Positions 29,158 to 37,819 of a stretch of DNA of 64,000 bases are shown here, in pieces. The DNA lies in the NCBI GenBank assembly GCA_947498065.1, contig CANMIS010000002.1, positions 632,501-696,500 on the forward strand, written 5' to 3'. Each line of letters begins with the position of its first letter. The stretch's first letter is position 1. The position numbers were made by a program, and so were the translations under genes. The DNA is from an uncultured Erythrobacter sp. Lineage in GTDB: Bacteria; Pseudomonadota; Alphaproteobacteria; Sphingomonadales; Sphingomonadaceae. The notes under the pieces were generated by a model that made no database searches, was not told where the DNA came from, and saw only the letters and a list, made by a program, of their open reading frames with translations.

Positions 29158-30318
29158 CTATTTCGCGGTGAGTTTCTCTTCGATGAGAGAAGAGATGTCG
29201 TTGGCGGCTTCGAGTACCGGCTCATTCGCAAGGTGAGCATAGCGCGCTGTCGTTTGCACTCGTGTATGCCCCAAGAGCTTCCCGATCATAGGCAGGCTTT
29301 GGCCGTTACTTACAGCTATCGATGCAAATGTATGCCTGAGATCATGGATCCGCGCGTCCTTGAGCCCAGCACGTCCACGGACGCGCTGCCAGAACGGCTG
29401 GAGATCAGTTAGATGTGCGCCGGGGTTTCGGCCAACTATAACCCAGGGATTGTCCTCAAGACGTTCGATCTGTCGGAGCACCGAAACGGCCGCCCGTCCT
29501 ATATGCACCACTTTAGCGCCAGTCTTAGAATCAGGCAGGCGGAGTGCTGGGCTAGCGAGATCAACATGCTCCCATTTGAGCGTCAGGATCTCGTTCAAAC
29601 GGCAGCCAGTAAAGAGTAGAAGCCGGATCGCTGCAATGGCTGAAGGGAGCTCAATCCGCTCATCTTCCATTTCCTCCAGGACACGGCCAATGGATTGAAG
29701 CTCGCCAGCCGAGAAATAGCGCTCGCGTTTCTTCTCAGGATACTTCTTGATGTGGCGGCGGGGATTTGTCCCATCGGGTCTTAGACCCCAAAGTTCAGCG
29801 AGATTGAACATCTTAGAGATGATCTCGATGTTGCGGTTCGCCTGGTAAGGCCGATGCCGCCAATCGTGATGGTACTTTGCTATGTCTGCGCGTGTGACAT
29901 CGACGATCCTCAGATGCCCAATCGCTGGCAAGATGAACAGCTCCAAATTACGTCTATACTCTTTGGCAGTGCTCGCTTTCAGATGAACGGCAATGTGCTC
30001 TTCGTCGAACCGTTCAGCTAACTCCTTCACGAGAAGAGCATCTCGCTTCGCTCGCTTTTCAGCGAGTGGGTCGATGTCATTGCGAAGCTTCACTAACGCC
30101 TCCAATGCCAATCCTCGAGCTTGATCAGGCGTGATTGCGCCAAATCTGCCAAGGCTCATTCTGCGTGAGACACGGCCATATCGATATTGAACAACGAACT
30201 GCTTGCGCCCGGTTGGAAATACTCTGATACCGAAACCAGAAAGCTCGCTGTCCCACACGAAATAGTCTTTTTCGTTCGGCTCGAGAGTTTCGATCTGACG
30301 CTTAGTCAATTTGGCCAT
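29158..30318 (-). CDS. Site-specific integrase, P4/DUF4102 tyrosine recombinase type
   Basis: A 386-residue integrase. The N terminus (about 1-95) is the DUF4102 arm-binding domain (KDYFVWDSELSGFGIRVFPTG), followed by a core-binding SAM-like domain (about 100-190) and a catalytic domain with R240 (FTGCRLNEI), K265, H325 and R328 (HDLRHT), H351 (LLGHTR) and Y360. The gene starts 190 bp from the partial tRNA-fMet copy and reads away from it, the usual place for an integrase that inserts at a tRNA 3' end. It is the probable enzyme that inserted island A. Confidence 0.93.
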   Translation of the reverse strand: MAKLTKRQIETLEPNEKDYFVWDSELSGFGIRVFPTGRKQFVVQYRYGRVSRRMSLGRFGAITPDQARGLALEALVKLRNDIDPLAEKRAKRDALLVKELAERFDEEHIAVHLKASTAKEYRRNLELFILPAIGHLRIVDVTRADIAKYHHDWRHRPYQANRNIEIISKMFNLAELWGLRPDGTNPRRHIKKYPEKKRERYFSAGELQSIGRVLEEMEDERIELPSAIAAIRLLLFTGCRLNEILTLKWEHVDLASPALRLPDSKTGAKVVHIGRAAVSVLRQIERLEDNPWVIVGRNPGAHLTDLQPFWQRVRGRAGLKDARIHDLRHTFASIAVSNGQSLPMIGKLLGHTRVQTTARYAHLANEPVLEAANDISSLIEEKLTAK

Positions 30319-30326
30319 TTTTCACC

Positions 30327-30384
30327 TCCTGTTACCAGCGGCGATTTCGAGGCTCTATCCGTAAGCATATAGGAAGCATGCGGG
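30327..30384. promoter_or_regulatory. Degenerate copy of the island-end motif upstream of the integrase
   Basis: CTGTTACCAG (about 30329) and GTAAGCATATAGGAAGCATG (30361-30380) echo CTGTTACCAG and GTAAGCAAATAGGAAGCAGG found 30 nt apart at 1640-1690 and 30592-30642. The three copies may be arm-type binding sites for the integrase or leftovers of a shared ancestral end. Confidence 0.45.
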
Positions 30385-30510
30385 AACGAAATGCCGCGAA
30401 AGCGCGCGTAGGCACACAGTCGCAACACGCTTTCGCAGTCAACCTAACACGTTGTAAATAAGGGCTTTAGGGTCCTGGAGCGTAAGGTGAGGTAGGACTG
30501 CCGAAGAGCC

Positions 30511-30555
30511 CTCATAACCTGAAGGTCGTTGGTTCAAATCCAACCCCCGCAACCA
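30511..30555 (+). repeat. Partial tRNA-fMet copy, putative attR of island A / attL of island B
   Basis: Exact 45-nt copy of the tRNA-fMet 3' part (1559-1603), without the 5' half, so it cannot make a tRNA. It lies 193 bp beyond the integrase start. Sequence to its right again resembles the sequence right of the real tRNA, which suggests that a second related island begins here. Confidence 0.85.
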
Positions 30556-30853
30556 TCGCATCATTGAAAACCCATGATATTTCAGCCTCACTGTTACCAG
30601 TGGGGCTTTTTGCGTTCCAGCTGTAAGCAAATAGGAAGCAGGCTGATGCGTACTCTAGCGTGACGGTGAGTGCTGAGGGGCCGTATAGGCGAATAGTAGC
30701 CTTGGGACTTGTTGTCTTGCTAGGGGAGGAAGATCTGGCTGCTGATCGGAGCTCAAAGGATGTTTGGACGGCGCCGTCTGCTGATGGCGTAGTCACTCTG
30801 ATGTGACGATGGCGGATGCGGGCATGGAAGCGGACATTGCAAATCGGACCACG
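30556..30853 (+). repeat. Left-end segment of island B, similar to 1604-1895
   Basis: Matches the stretch after tRNA-fMet; positions 30584-30658 differ from 1632-1706 at one base, with weaker similarity up to CGGAGCTCAA and GTGACGATGGCGGAT blocks. It begins with the same terminator hairpin (30584-30611). No gene is supported. Confidence 0.65.
30584..30611 (+). terminator. Copy of the tRNA-fMet terminator
   Basis: Same AGCCTCACTG-TTAC-CAGTGGGGCT hairpin and T run as at 1632-1659, here following only a tRNA fragment. Confidence 0.75.
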
Positions 30854-30888
30854 ACCTGTCTGGACCTCGTGCCTGAAACTTAGGTTGG

Positions 30889-32679
30889 TTAGGCGTTGTC
30901 TCGACTAGGTGGTGGCCGCCCGAAGATGTTCCATTGCCCAGCACTCATGTTTGCTGGAGGATCAATCCCTAACAGCTGCCTCTGTGCTGCCCAATCAGTC
31001 GGAAGGTTGCTTTCGAGTAGCTGTCTTCTTGTCAACGTCTCAGGCTGAGAACCGTCCAAAATCGAAGTCACAATATCAGGAGCCAAATAGTTCAGTCGCA
31101 CCAGTCGAGCAAAGTGAATAGGTCCACACCGCATTTGCTTGGCATGAGCGTCTAGACCGCCATCACGATTCTGTTCGACTAGGCGCTGTGCTTTGCGGGC
31201 TGCAGCGATCAAATCAACGAGACCCTTTTTTGGTATAAGATCCACTGAGTTGTCCCTAGGGTGTATGTGCAGCGCTGGCCAACGCGCAGAAGCGACAGTC
31301 TGCACTTGATTGACATCTTCATACCTAGCATCGCCGCTTAGCCATGAGGCTGCATCGCCGCGAAAATCAATATTGTCAGTCCAGAGCAGAAAGCGGCGAA
31401 GCTCGCGTACTCGGTATTGCAAAGTTATTGTCTCTGGCCCCACTTCAACGCGGAAGAGGATCGCACTCATGATGAGCTTTTTCGCGCTTCCAGAACTGGC
31501 CAACAGTCGCCGGGCTGCTCGCCTCCCTTTTCTAGTTAGACGGGACAGTTCGTCGTCAAAGATGCCAAGCTTCTTGATACATGCCCGCAGCCTCCGACGA
31601 TCATTGAAAAGGGCAGTGACCGAAGCAAGGACGGATTCATCAAGGTTCGTCGCGTTGCAACGATAGGGTCTGACAAGCTCCCGCCGCGACCACATTTCTT
31701 CGCTAGAAACGTAGGTATGATAAGTTTGATCTCGCCTGACCTTGATCTCCAGGCGCATGTGCCGTCCTGTGTCGTCCCAGAGCATACCAGCAAGAAAGTG
31801 ATCAGTTTGCTTCGGATCGGGTGGCTTTACCCGCCTATGTTGGCTGATCTCCTGAGCAGCATCCCAAGTCTCGCGAGATATTAATGGATCGTGGGCGCCC
31901 TCATACGTCTTACCCTCGCCATGAATCTCACCCACATAGATGGGGCTATTTAGGATTTGGTAGACTGTTGCTTGTTCAACTGGCTTCCCGCCTCTGGCCT
32001 TACCTTTCTTGGTGTATTTCACAGAGCTGAGGAAACCGGCATCCTTCACAGCCTCAGCAACTTTCGTATAGCGCTCTGTCCTGATGAACTCGTCAAAAAT
32101 GAACTGAACGATTTTAGTCTCTGGCTTGTCAATTATTAGGTTGCCGTTGACGCGGTCATATCCAAACGGGGGCACACCACCGTGAAGTTTCCCATGTTTC
32201 CTTCGACTTCGAATGCTGTCTTTCATGCGTTCAGAAATGAGTTCGCGTTCGAATTGGGAGAAAGTGAGAAGCACGTTGAGGATCATGCGGCCCATGCTGT
32301 CGGAAGTGTCAAACGCCTGTGAGATCGAAACGAAAGCTATGTCGGCTCTGTCGAAGACCTCAATCAGACGGACAAAGTCCAGTAGGGTGCGGGTTAGTCT
32401 ATCAATCTTGTACACTATCACGACATCGATCTTGCCAGCTTCGATGTCGTGCATAAGGCGTGCTAGCGCTGGCCGGTCCAGGCCACTGCCAGAATGGCCA
32501 CCATCGTCATAACGCTCTGGAAGTTCTTGCCATCCTTTAAACTCTTGGCTCTTGATATACGCACTGCTCAGCTCACGCTGCGTCACTAGCGAGTTTACGC
32601 GCTGATCGAGTCCCCTACTCGTACTTTTCCTAGTGTAGATTGCACATCGCCGAACGGGCACATCAACTAAATTTTGCAT
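30889..32679 (-). CDS. Large serine recombinase 1
   Basis: A 596-residue recombinase of the resolvase/invertase superfamily. The N-terminal catalytic domain begins RRCAIYTRKSTSRGLD with nucleophile S19 and continues with YDDGGHSGSGLDRPAL, IVYKIDRLTR and FSQFERELISERM. A recombinase domain follows (HGGVPPFGYD ... TVYQILNSPIYVGEIHGEGKTYEGAHDPLIS). The Cys zinc ribbon common in this class is not visible, and the C terminus holds an HTH-like segment (KQMRCGPIHFARLVRLNYLAPDIVTSILDG). ATG 32679, preceded by GGAGA, gives a length like its paralog at 33564; an upstream ATG at 32727 exists. Such enzymes integrate phages and islands. Confidence 0.9.
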   Translation of the reverse strand: MQNLVDVPVRRCAIYTRKSTSRGLDQRVNSLVTQRELSSAYIKSQEFKGWQELPERYDDGGHSGSGLDRPALARLMHDIEAGKIDVVIVYKIDRLTRTLLDFVRLIEVFDRADIAFVSISQAFDTSDSMGRMILNVLLTFSQFERELISERMKDSIRSRRKHGKLHGGVPPFGYDRVNGNLIIDKPETKIVQFIFDEFIRTERYTKVAEAVKDAGFLSSVKYTKKGKARGGKPVEQATVYQILNSPIYVGEIHGEGKTYEGAHDPLISRETWDAAQEISQHRRVKPPDPKQTDHFLAGMLWDDTGRHMRLEIKVRRDQTYHTYVSSEEMWSRRELVRPYRCNATNLDESVLASVTALFNDRRRLRACIKKLGIFDDELSRLTRKGRRAARRLLASSGSAKKLIMSAILFRVEVGPETITLQYRVRELRRFLLWTDNIDFRGDAASWLSGDARYEDVNQVQTVASARWPALHIHPRDNSVDLIPKKGLVDLIAAARKAQRLVEQNRDGGLDAHAKQMRCGPIHFARLVRLNYLAPDIVTSILDGSQPETLTRRQLLESNLPTDWAAQRQLLGIDPPANMSAGQWNIFGRPPPSRDNA

Positions 32680-32876
32680 CTGGGTCTCCGTACTACGTGC
32701 ATTTGACACGGGGTCTGATCGATCCAAGCGTACTCATCCTCGAGCAGACGATGACTCCCATAGGATGTGAGAAAGACAGGATTAGGTCATTGGCTGAAAA
32801 TCTGGTCGGTGGTGAGCATCAATCCTCACCGTTTTGGGAACACTCGAAGCTTGTGTCTTGAGTGACGTTAATGCGG

Positions 32877-32987
32877 CTAGCTCTTTTCTCGGCCCTGAGG
32901 TTGCCGCCTTACTGCCCAGATAAGTGAGGCTATCGCGGTAACCAGGCCTGCAATTGCTGTGATGAGTGAGGCATCCAAATCTGCCAT
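32877..32987 (-). CDS. Predicted 36-residue single-pass membrane peptide
   Basis: Reads MADLDASLITAIAGLVTAIA, SLIWAVRR, then a polar tail to stop TAG: one membrane helix followed by arginines, the topology of small inner-membrane peptides. It is supported by a paralog at 57680-57793 that keeps LITA-AGLVTAIASLIWA-RRQPQ while codons differ, so the frame is under protein-level selection. Upstream bases (GGAGCAAATA) give a plausible ribosome-binding site. It could be a toxin-like, holin-like or regulatory peptide; nothing decides between these. Confidence 0.65.
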   Translation of the reverse strand: MADLDASLITAIAGLVTAIASLIWAVRRQPQGREKS

Positions 32988-33093
32988 TATTTGCTCCGAT
33001 TGTGATCGAGTCACACGAGATAGACAGAATTCTTAGCTGTAGGAAAGTTCATTTTAAAACTGGCGAAAGAAGCCAAAAAATACATTCGCTGCA

Positions 33094-33111
33094 CTACAGA
33101 AAAACTTAAGT
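33094..33111. repeat. 18-bp direct repeat, copy 1
   Basis: CTACAGAAAAACTTAAGT occurs here and at 38257-38274, in each case about 46-56 nt before the start codon of a plus-strand gene (33158 and 38331). It could be a shared promoter or operator element of island B. Confidence 0.5.
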
Positions 33112-33157
33112 TCTTAGAATTCGCACAATCGACTAACTCGCCCGGCAGGAGGGGTCT

Positions 33158-33430
33158 GTGCAAGAACAGAGATACATACTTTTGATCGAAAGGGGAGATT
33201 TGGGGCTTCAGAATTTTGCTCCAGATGCAGGACCGCGCTCGTTTGATGAAGTAAGGCAGTTTCTCACTGCGCGAAAGAGAGTGCGACTGGAGCAAGGGCT
33301 GCCGAGCGAGACTTTCCGTCTCGCCCTGGTATCTAGCAAGCCTCTAATTGACGGAGCGATAGACCGTCTTTGGGAGGATGGTGCGGAGCACGATTTGTTC
33401 GTTGCTGAGAGCACAAACGCTAGCGACTAG
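33158..33430 (+). CDS. Small hypothetical protein between the serine recombinases
   Basis: A 90-residue soluble protein starting at GTG after a strong ribosome-binding site (GCAGGAGGGG). Segments such as RYILLIERGDLGLQNFAPDAG and FDEVRQFLTARKRVRLEQGLP suggest an alpha/beta fold. No family is recognised. It lies between two minus-strand recombinase genes and is read the other way, with an 18-bp element upstream shared with 38257. Confidence 0.6.
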   Translation: MQEQRYILLIERGDLGLQNFAPDAGPRSFDEVRQFLTARKRVRLEQGLPSETFRLALVSSKPLIDGAIDRLWEDGAEHDLFVAESTNASD

Positions 33431-33563
33431 AGCGCGTCCAATTGACAGCGTGTCTTGCTTTCCAAGAAGCGCTGCAAGAGTTGTCCGAGTGATCCTCCTC
33501 TCGCAAAATCGGTCAGTGATCTCGCGCTGAACTCTGCTTCTCTTCGAACTTAGCTGACGCCTA

Positions 33564-35345
33564 TCATTGTGCACCACTCTTTGGGCTCCACAAGCCCGTG
33601 TCGCGTTGAACGATAGGCTCTCGTTCTGGTACCGGAAATCCAAGTAGTCTGCGCTGTAGAGCCCAATCGGTAGGGATGTTGGAACTCAACAACCCTTTTC
33701 TCGTGAGTTCTTGAGGCTGCGTGCCATCGAGGATCGACGTGACTATGTCAGGTGCGAGGTAATTCACACGGATAAGGCGCGCGAACTGCGAGGGGCGCAT
33801 GCCCCTCTTTTCTGCCAAATCAGGGATGGAAAGTTCGCGGTGAGCGTCCACCAATCGCTGAGCATCTCTTGCGCTCTTGATTAGGTCCACCAACGGTTTA
33901 TCAATTGCAGAATCCAGCTCATCGCAGCGAGGACTGATGTTGAGCCTCATCCATTTCTCAGTCGATGTAGCTTGAACTTCGATCAAAAAATCAAACCGAG
34001 CATCGCTCAATGGCCTATCGGCTGGACGCGCGCCAAATGTGGACACGTCATCCCATTCGATGAATCTTTTCAGCTCACTAGCGCGGATAGAAATTGACAC
34101 TTGCTCTCGACCTAGTTCGATTTCGCAGACCAGTGCTCTGATTGCTTCCGCCACTTTCGGGCGCGGCATCTCGCTAAGCCGCTTGGCTGCATCTAATCCA
34201 AGACTTGCTAGCTTTTCCAACTCCTCATCTCGAACGCCTAATTTCTTTAGCGCTGCCCTTACCCGGGTTCGATCGCATAGTAGCTCGCTTAAGGCCGCAA
34301 TCATGAGGTCGTCGAAGCGCCCAGCATGAGTCCGATAAGCCTTTATGTAATGGGTGCGAGCCCAGCTGGTAGCGACAGATGTATAGTACGTAAAAACCTT
34401 GCCCTTGCTTCGCGTGATTTCAACAAACATTGGCCGTCCTAGTTCATCCTTCAGCAGGCCTGTGAGAAAGTGTTCAGTGCCTTTTGCGTGAGGTTTTGGC
34501 TTGCGACGTGCCTTGGTCAATTTGATGGCAGTTTCCCAAGTATCTCTGGATACTAGAGGCTCATGTCTTCCTGGGTAATTTCGTTCGTGACCCTTTATTT
34601 CTCCAACGTAGATTGGATTGTGAAGAATCGAATAGACAGTTCTAGGAGGTATGGGCGTACCTCCTCTGAGCCCTCCTTTCCTGAGAGGCTTCATCGAACT
34701 AACGTAGCCACGCTTGGTCACAGCTCGCTGGACCGCGATGTAGCGCTCAGTTCGAAGAAACTCGGCAAACACAAACCTGACAATCTCGGCCTCGTGTTCA
34801 TCGATTTGCAGTTCGTCATCGACTATCTGGTAACCAAAGGGCGGTTTTCCGCCGTGAATTTTCCCGTGACGCTTACGTGCTTGTAAACTGTCTCGCACAC
34901 GTTCAGCGATCATTTCTCTTTCAAACTGTGAAAACGTGAGAAGTATATTGAGAACCATTCGACCCATGCTGTCAGAGGTATCGAACGCCTGAGATATCGA
35001 AACTAGATTGATCCGCTTTTGCTCGAAGAGATCAATAAGCCGAACAAAATCTATGAGGCTCCTAGTGAGCCTATCAACCTTGTAGACGACTACGTTGTCT
35101 ATCTTTCCATCTTCGATATCTCGCATCAACGCTGCCAGTGCTGGTCTATCCAAGTCGCCCCCAGACTGGCCGCTGTCGTCGTATCGTTGTGAGAGTTCAG
35201 TCCAGGATTTGTATTTTTGGCTAGCAATGTACGCGCTGCAAACTTCGCGCTGGGTAGCGAGCGAGTTCATGTGAGCATCCAAGCCTTTAGAAATGCTCTG
35301 GCGGGTGTAGATCGCACATCTTGTGGCGTTAGAGTTTGATTTCAT
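33564..35345 (-). CDS. Large serine recombinase 2
   Basis: A 593-residue paralog of the recombinase at 30889, collinear over the full length. Nucleophile S17 lies in RCAIYTRQSISKGLD; other blocks are YDDSGQSGGDLDRPAL, VVYKVDRLTRSL, FSQFEREMIAERV and HGGKPPFGYQ. The C-terminal HTH-like block KRGMRPSQFARLIRVNYLAP and the closing IPTDWALQRRLLGFP also match. Despite the same architecture many residues differ, so this is an old duplication or independent acquisition rather than a recent copy. The start at 35345 is the first Met before the catalytic domain. Confidence 0.9.
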   Translation of the reverse strand: MKSNSNATRCAIYTRQSISKGLDAHMNSLATQREVCSAYIASQKYKSWTELSQRYDDSGQSGGDLDRPALAALMRDIEDGKIDNVVVYKVDRLTRSLIDFVRLIDLFEQKRINLVSISQAFDTSDSMGRMVLNILLTFSQFEREMIAERVRDSLQARKRHGKIHGGKPPFGYQIVDDELQIDEHEAEIVRFVFAEFLRTERYIAVQRAVTKRGYVSSMKPLRKGGLRGGTPIPPRTVYSILHNPIYVGEIKGHERNYPGRHEPLVSRDTWETAIKLTKARRKPKPHAKGTEHFLTGLLKDELGRPMFVEITRSKGKVFTYYTSVATSWARTHYIKAYRTHAGRFDDLMIAALSELLCDRTRVRAALKKLGVRDEELEKLASLGLDAAKRLSEMPRPKVAEAIRALVCEIELGREQVSISIRASELKRFIEWDDVSTFGARPADRPLSDARFDFLIEVQATSTEKWMRLNISPRCDELDSAIDKPLVDLIKSARDAQRLVDAHRELSIPDLAEKRGMRPSQFARLIRVNYLAPDIVTSILDGTQPQELTRKGLLSSNIPTDWALQRRLLGFPVPEREPIVQRDTGLWSPKSGAQ

Positions 35346-35448
35346 TGGCTGATCTCACACAAAAGTGGAATTTCGGCAGATAGTCTTTGATTTACTGGCG
35401 TATGCTTCCAAGATTGATGCGGCATTTTTACGTCCAAGGGAATTTCGA

Positions 35449-35646
35449 ATGACTGCAGAGTTTTTGACTGGGCTAGACCCTGATGAAATACTCGCGACCC
35501 GTGAGAACATGGAGGCAGCAATCAGACATGTAGAAGGACCAGCTGCCCGCAGGATTCCGGAAAGCCTGTGCGTCGAGGTGGACCAACTATTGTATCTTCT
35601 CGAACTAGCAGTGCGCCAGCGCCGAGAAGTGCCAGAGACCAGGTAG
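35449..35646 (+). CDS. Small hypothetical protein, paralog of 57487-57678
   Basis: A 65-residue acidic helical protein: MTAEFLTGLDPDEILATREN, then HVEGPAARRIPESLCVEVDQ and a leucine-rich end. The paralog at 57487-57678 shares L-D-x-D-E-x-L-A, GPxARRxPExLCxE and LLxLxE. ATG 35449 is preferred because AAGGGA lies 8 nt upstream and the start matches the paralog; an upstream GTG at 35365 would add 28 residues. In the other locus the paralog is next to the 37-residue membrane peptide. Function unknown. Confidence 0.62.
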   Translation: MTAEFLTGLDPDEILATRENMEAAIRHVEGPAARRIPESLCVEVDQLLYLLELAVRQRREVPETR

Positions 35647-35687
35647 ACTGTTCTTTTGGTCAGAGTGTCAGCAATTGGGTCGGAAGC

Positions 35688-35765
35688 TGAACGTCCGTTA
35701 TGTGCATTGAGACCTCAAAAGCCGACAGTCCGCTCACGACCCAATTGCGGTCATTCTGCCCTTCG
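35688..35765. repeat. Dispersed intergenic repeat copy
   Basis: CAAAAGCCGACAGTCCGCTCACGACCCAATTGCGGTCATTCTG resembles 44647-44685 (AAAAGCCGACAGTTCGCAAACGACCCAATTGCGGAC) and, more distantly, the copies near 14775, 28340 and 60200. It fills the gap before the AraC gene stop. Confidence 0.55.
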
Positions 35766-36506
35766 TTCAATATCTAACACCGCCGGCGATTGCCCGGTCA
35801 AGCTTCGCAGATCGTTGATCATATGTGCCTGGTCAAAGAAGCCATATCGATGCGACAGATCAGCCCAGTCTGGGGTTGAGACCTGGTCCGCCCTTTCAAT
35901 GATCGCGTTAACACGAACGAGACGGCTGTATCCTTTAGCTGACACACCAATTCGGTCTTTGAAGGCTGTTCGGAATTGGCGTTCGCTGAGCCCTATGCGA
36001 TCACGGATAGCGCTCACTGTTGCTATCCCTCGCGTTCGGCGCATCATCGCTATCGCATAATCGATATCGTCTTTAGGGCAATCTGCCGATACGCTCAAAA
36101 TTTGACGGGCCATTGCCTCGGCAATGGATGCAACCGGTGAACCTCTGGCTGCTAGGAGGAGCGCTTCTTCGAAGCGCCCCTCTTTCCAATCGATAACCTG
36201 TCCTGCGCAGTCATCATTCGAGATACCAAGCGCATGCTGAGCAAGTTCTGGTGCGATGGCTATACCAATCAATTCGGTTGGTTTCATTGGCACGTAAAAA
36301 TAGGGGGTAGGTTGCGGCCCATGGAGCCGAAGACGCACATCTGCGATTTCGCCGAAAACAGTCCATTCTCGCCAGATGACTATCGAGGGATACCAGAACG
36401 GGACCATCCGGTGAGCCGCAGCTTTAGCATTTGGAACACCATGCCTCCAAGCCCGGATATCACGTCCAGCACTGGGCAACGGCAACAGACGGAAGGTTCC
36501 AACCAT
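35751..36506 (-). CDS. AraC-family transcriptional regulator
   Basis: A 251-residue regulator. The N-terminal 150 residues resemble the DUF6597-type cupin-like sensor found in many AraC proteins (FYVPMKPTELIGIAIAPELAQHALGI). The C-terminal double HTH reads RDRIGLSERQFRTAFKDRIGVSAKGYSRLVRV and ends DLSHRYGFFDQAHMINDLRSLTGQSP, the family signature. It is divergent from the secreted protein at 36644, which it may regulate. The ligand is unknown and the start is the first Met, without a clear ribosome-binding site. Confidence 0.85.
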   Translation of the reverse strand: MVGTFRLLPLPSAGRDIRAWRHGVPNAKAAAHRMVPFWYPSIVIWREWTVFGEIADVRLRLHGPQPTPYFYVPMKPTELIGIAIAPELAQHALGISNDDCAGQVIDWKEGRFEEALLLAARGSPVASIAEAMARQILSVSADCPKDDIDYAIAMMRRTRGIATVSAIRDRIGLSERQFRTAFKDRIGVSAKGYSRLVRVNAIIERADQVSTPDWADLSHRYGFFDQAHMINDLRSLTGQSPAVLDIERRAE

Positions 36507-36643
36507 GGGAGGCTACTACTGCAAGTCTGGCTTGAGAGACAGAGAGAAGGGTGAGTAACTCAGCCGGTTTTTCCAATACTCCCGCTAAGATCATTGCCAA
36601 ACAGTCGGCCACAGGAGAAGTGCAAACGATAGGAGCAGCTTCG

Positions 36644-37819
36644 ATGCCAGGGTCAATGAGGCTTGCCCTCACACCAAAATTGACGGCAGTCCTTGCCGCC
36701 TTAATTGTCGGCGGAGTAAGTGCCGCTTCAGGATCAGCTGCCGATCACGGCTGGCAAAACTTCCCACTCAATGAGGGCACCTTTGACGTTTCATCGGCGT
36801 CGTCGGCGCGTTTCGAGACGCTAAATGGCCGCGATGCACTTTGCATCAATGGCGAGGCTTTTGCGCGTGATGTCACGCTCAGAAATGGCTCTATCGCCGT
36901 CGACATTGCAAATGACAATCGCCGACACTTCGCCAATATCATCTTTCGTGCCGCATCAAACGATACTTACGAAACTGCCTATTTGCGCATGCACAAGTCG
37001 GGACAATTCGACGCGGTGCAATACACCCCTCATCTGAATGGTGAGACCAATTGGCAGCTATTCGGAGAGGCCCAGGCTCGTGCGCAGTTTGGAAATGATC
37101 CATGGATCACTCTTCGAGTGGACTTTGCCGGTGACCGCGCAAAGGTGTCACTAGGCGGCACTGATAACAAACCAGCCCTCGTCACTCATTTGACGCTTCC
37201 CGTAGAGCAGGGAGCTATTGGGCTGCGGACGCTGTTCGAAGGCTGCTTCTCTAATTTTCGATACTCCTCAACCATGCCCTCGCTCCCCGATGAAGGCCTT
37301 GACGAAAACGCATACGCCCAAGACGGGCTCATTGAACAATGGTCATTGTCAGATTCGTTCCCGATTGAAGCATGGGCTGGATTATCCGCAAGTTTGCCTG
37401 AAAGCCCGCATTGGCGAACCGCAGAATCAGAGAGCAACGGCCGCTTATTAATTTCTCGCCATCGCCGAAAGCAATCTGCAGGTGCCTTTGAAAGAAACCA
37501 GTTGGACGCTGTGTACGCGGGGGTGGCGATCTATTCGGACGGTGAACAAACCGCCGCACTACAGATCGACGCGAGCGATATGGCGACTGTGTGGCTCAAC
37601 GGGGAGGTGTTGTTCTCTTTTGACAACAGTTTCAGGGCGAAAGGGGCGCTCTTTCGCGGGGATTTTGATGTGAGTAAGCAGTCGCTAAGCCTATCGCTTA
37701 GTGAAGGTCGGAACGATCTAGTGGTTCTTGTTGCGGAACGCGCCAACGGTTGGGGCTTGGCAGCGGCCGTATCTGCGGAGAAACCTGTGCGCATCGAACC
37801 ATTTGAAACAGCTAAATAA
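36644..37819 (+). CDS. Secreted lectin/glucanase-fold protein
   Basis: A 391-residue protein with a signal peptide ending near ASGSA. The first half (about 35-215) has the layout of a concanavalin-A-like LamG/DUF1080 domain (GSIAVDIANDNRRHFANIIFRA, WITLRVDFAGDRAKVSLGG, GAIGLRTLFEGCFSNFRYS). The second half (about 225-390) resembles a beta-sandwich sugar-binding module (AGVAIYSDGEQTAALQIDASDMATVWLNGE). No GH16 catalytic triad is seen, so binding rather than cleavage is likely. ATG 36644 follows GGAG; an upstream GTG at 36551 would bury the signal peptide. Divergent from the AraC gene. Confidence 0.7.
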   Translation: MPGSMRLALTPKLTAVLAALIVGGVSAASGSAADHGWQNFPLNEGTFDVSSASSARFETLNGRDALCINGEAFARDVTLRNGSIAVDIANDNRRHFANIIFRAASNDTYETAYLRMHKSGQFDAVQYTPHLNGETNWQLFGEAQARAQFGNDPWITLRVDFAGDRAKVSLGGTDNKPALVTHLTLPVEQGAIGLRTLFEGCFSNFRYSSTMPSLPDEGLDENAYAQDGLIEQWSLSDSFPIEAWAGLSASLPESPHWRTAESESNGRLLISRHRRKQSAGAFERNQLDAVYAGVAIYSDGEQTAALQIDASDMATVWLNGEVLFSFDNSFRAKGALFRGDFDVSKQSLSLSLSEGRNDLVVLVAERANGWGLAAAVSAEKPVRIEPFETAK

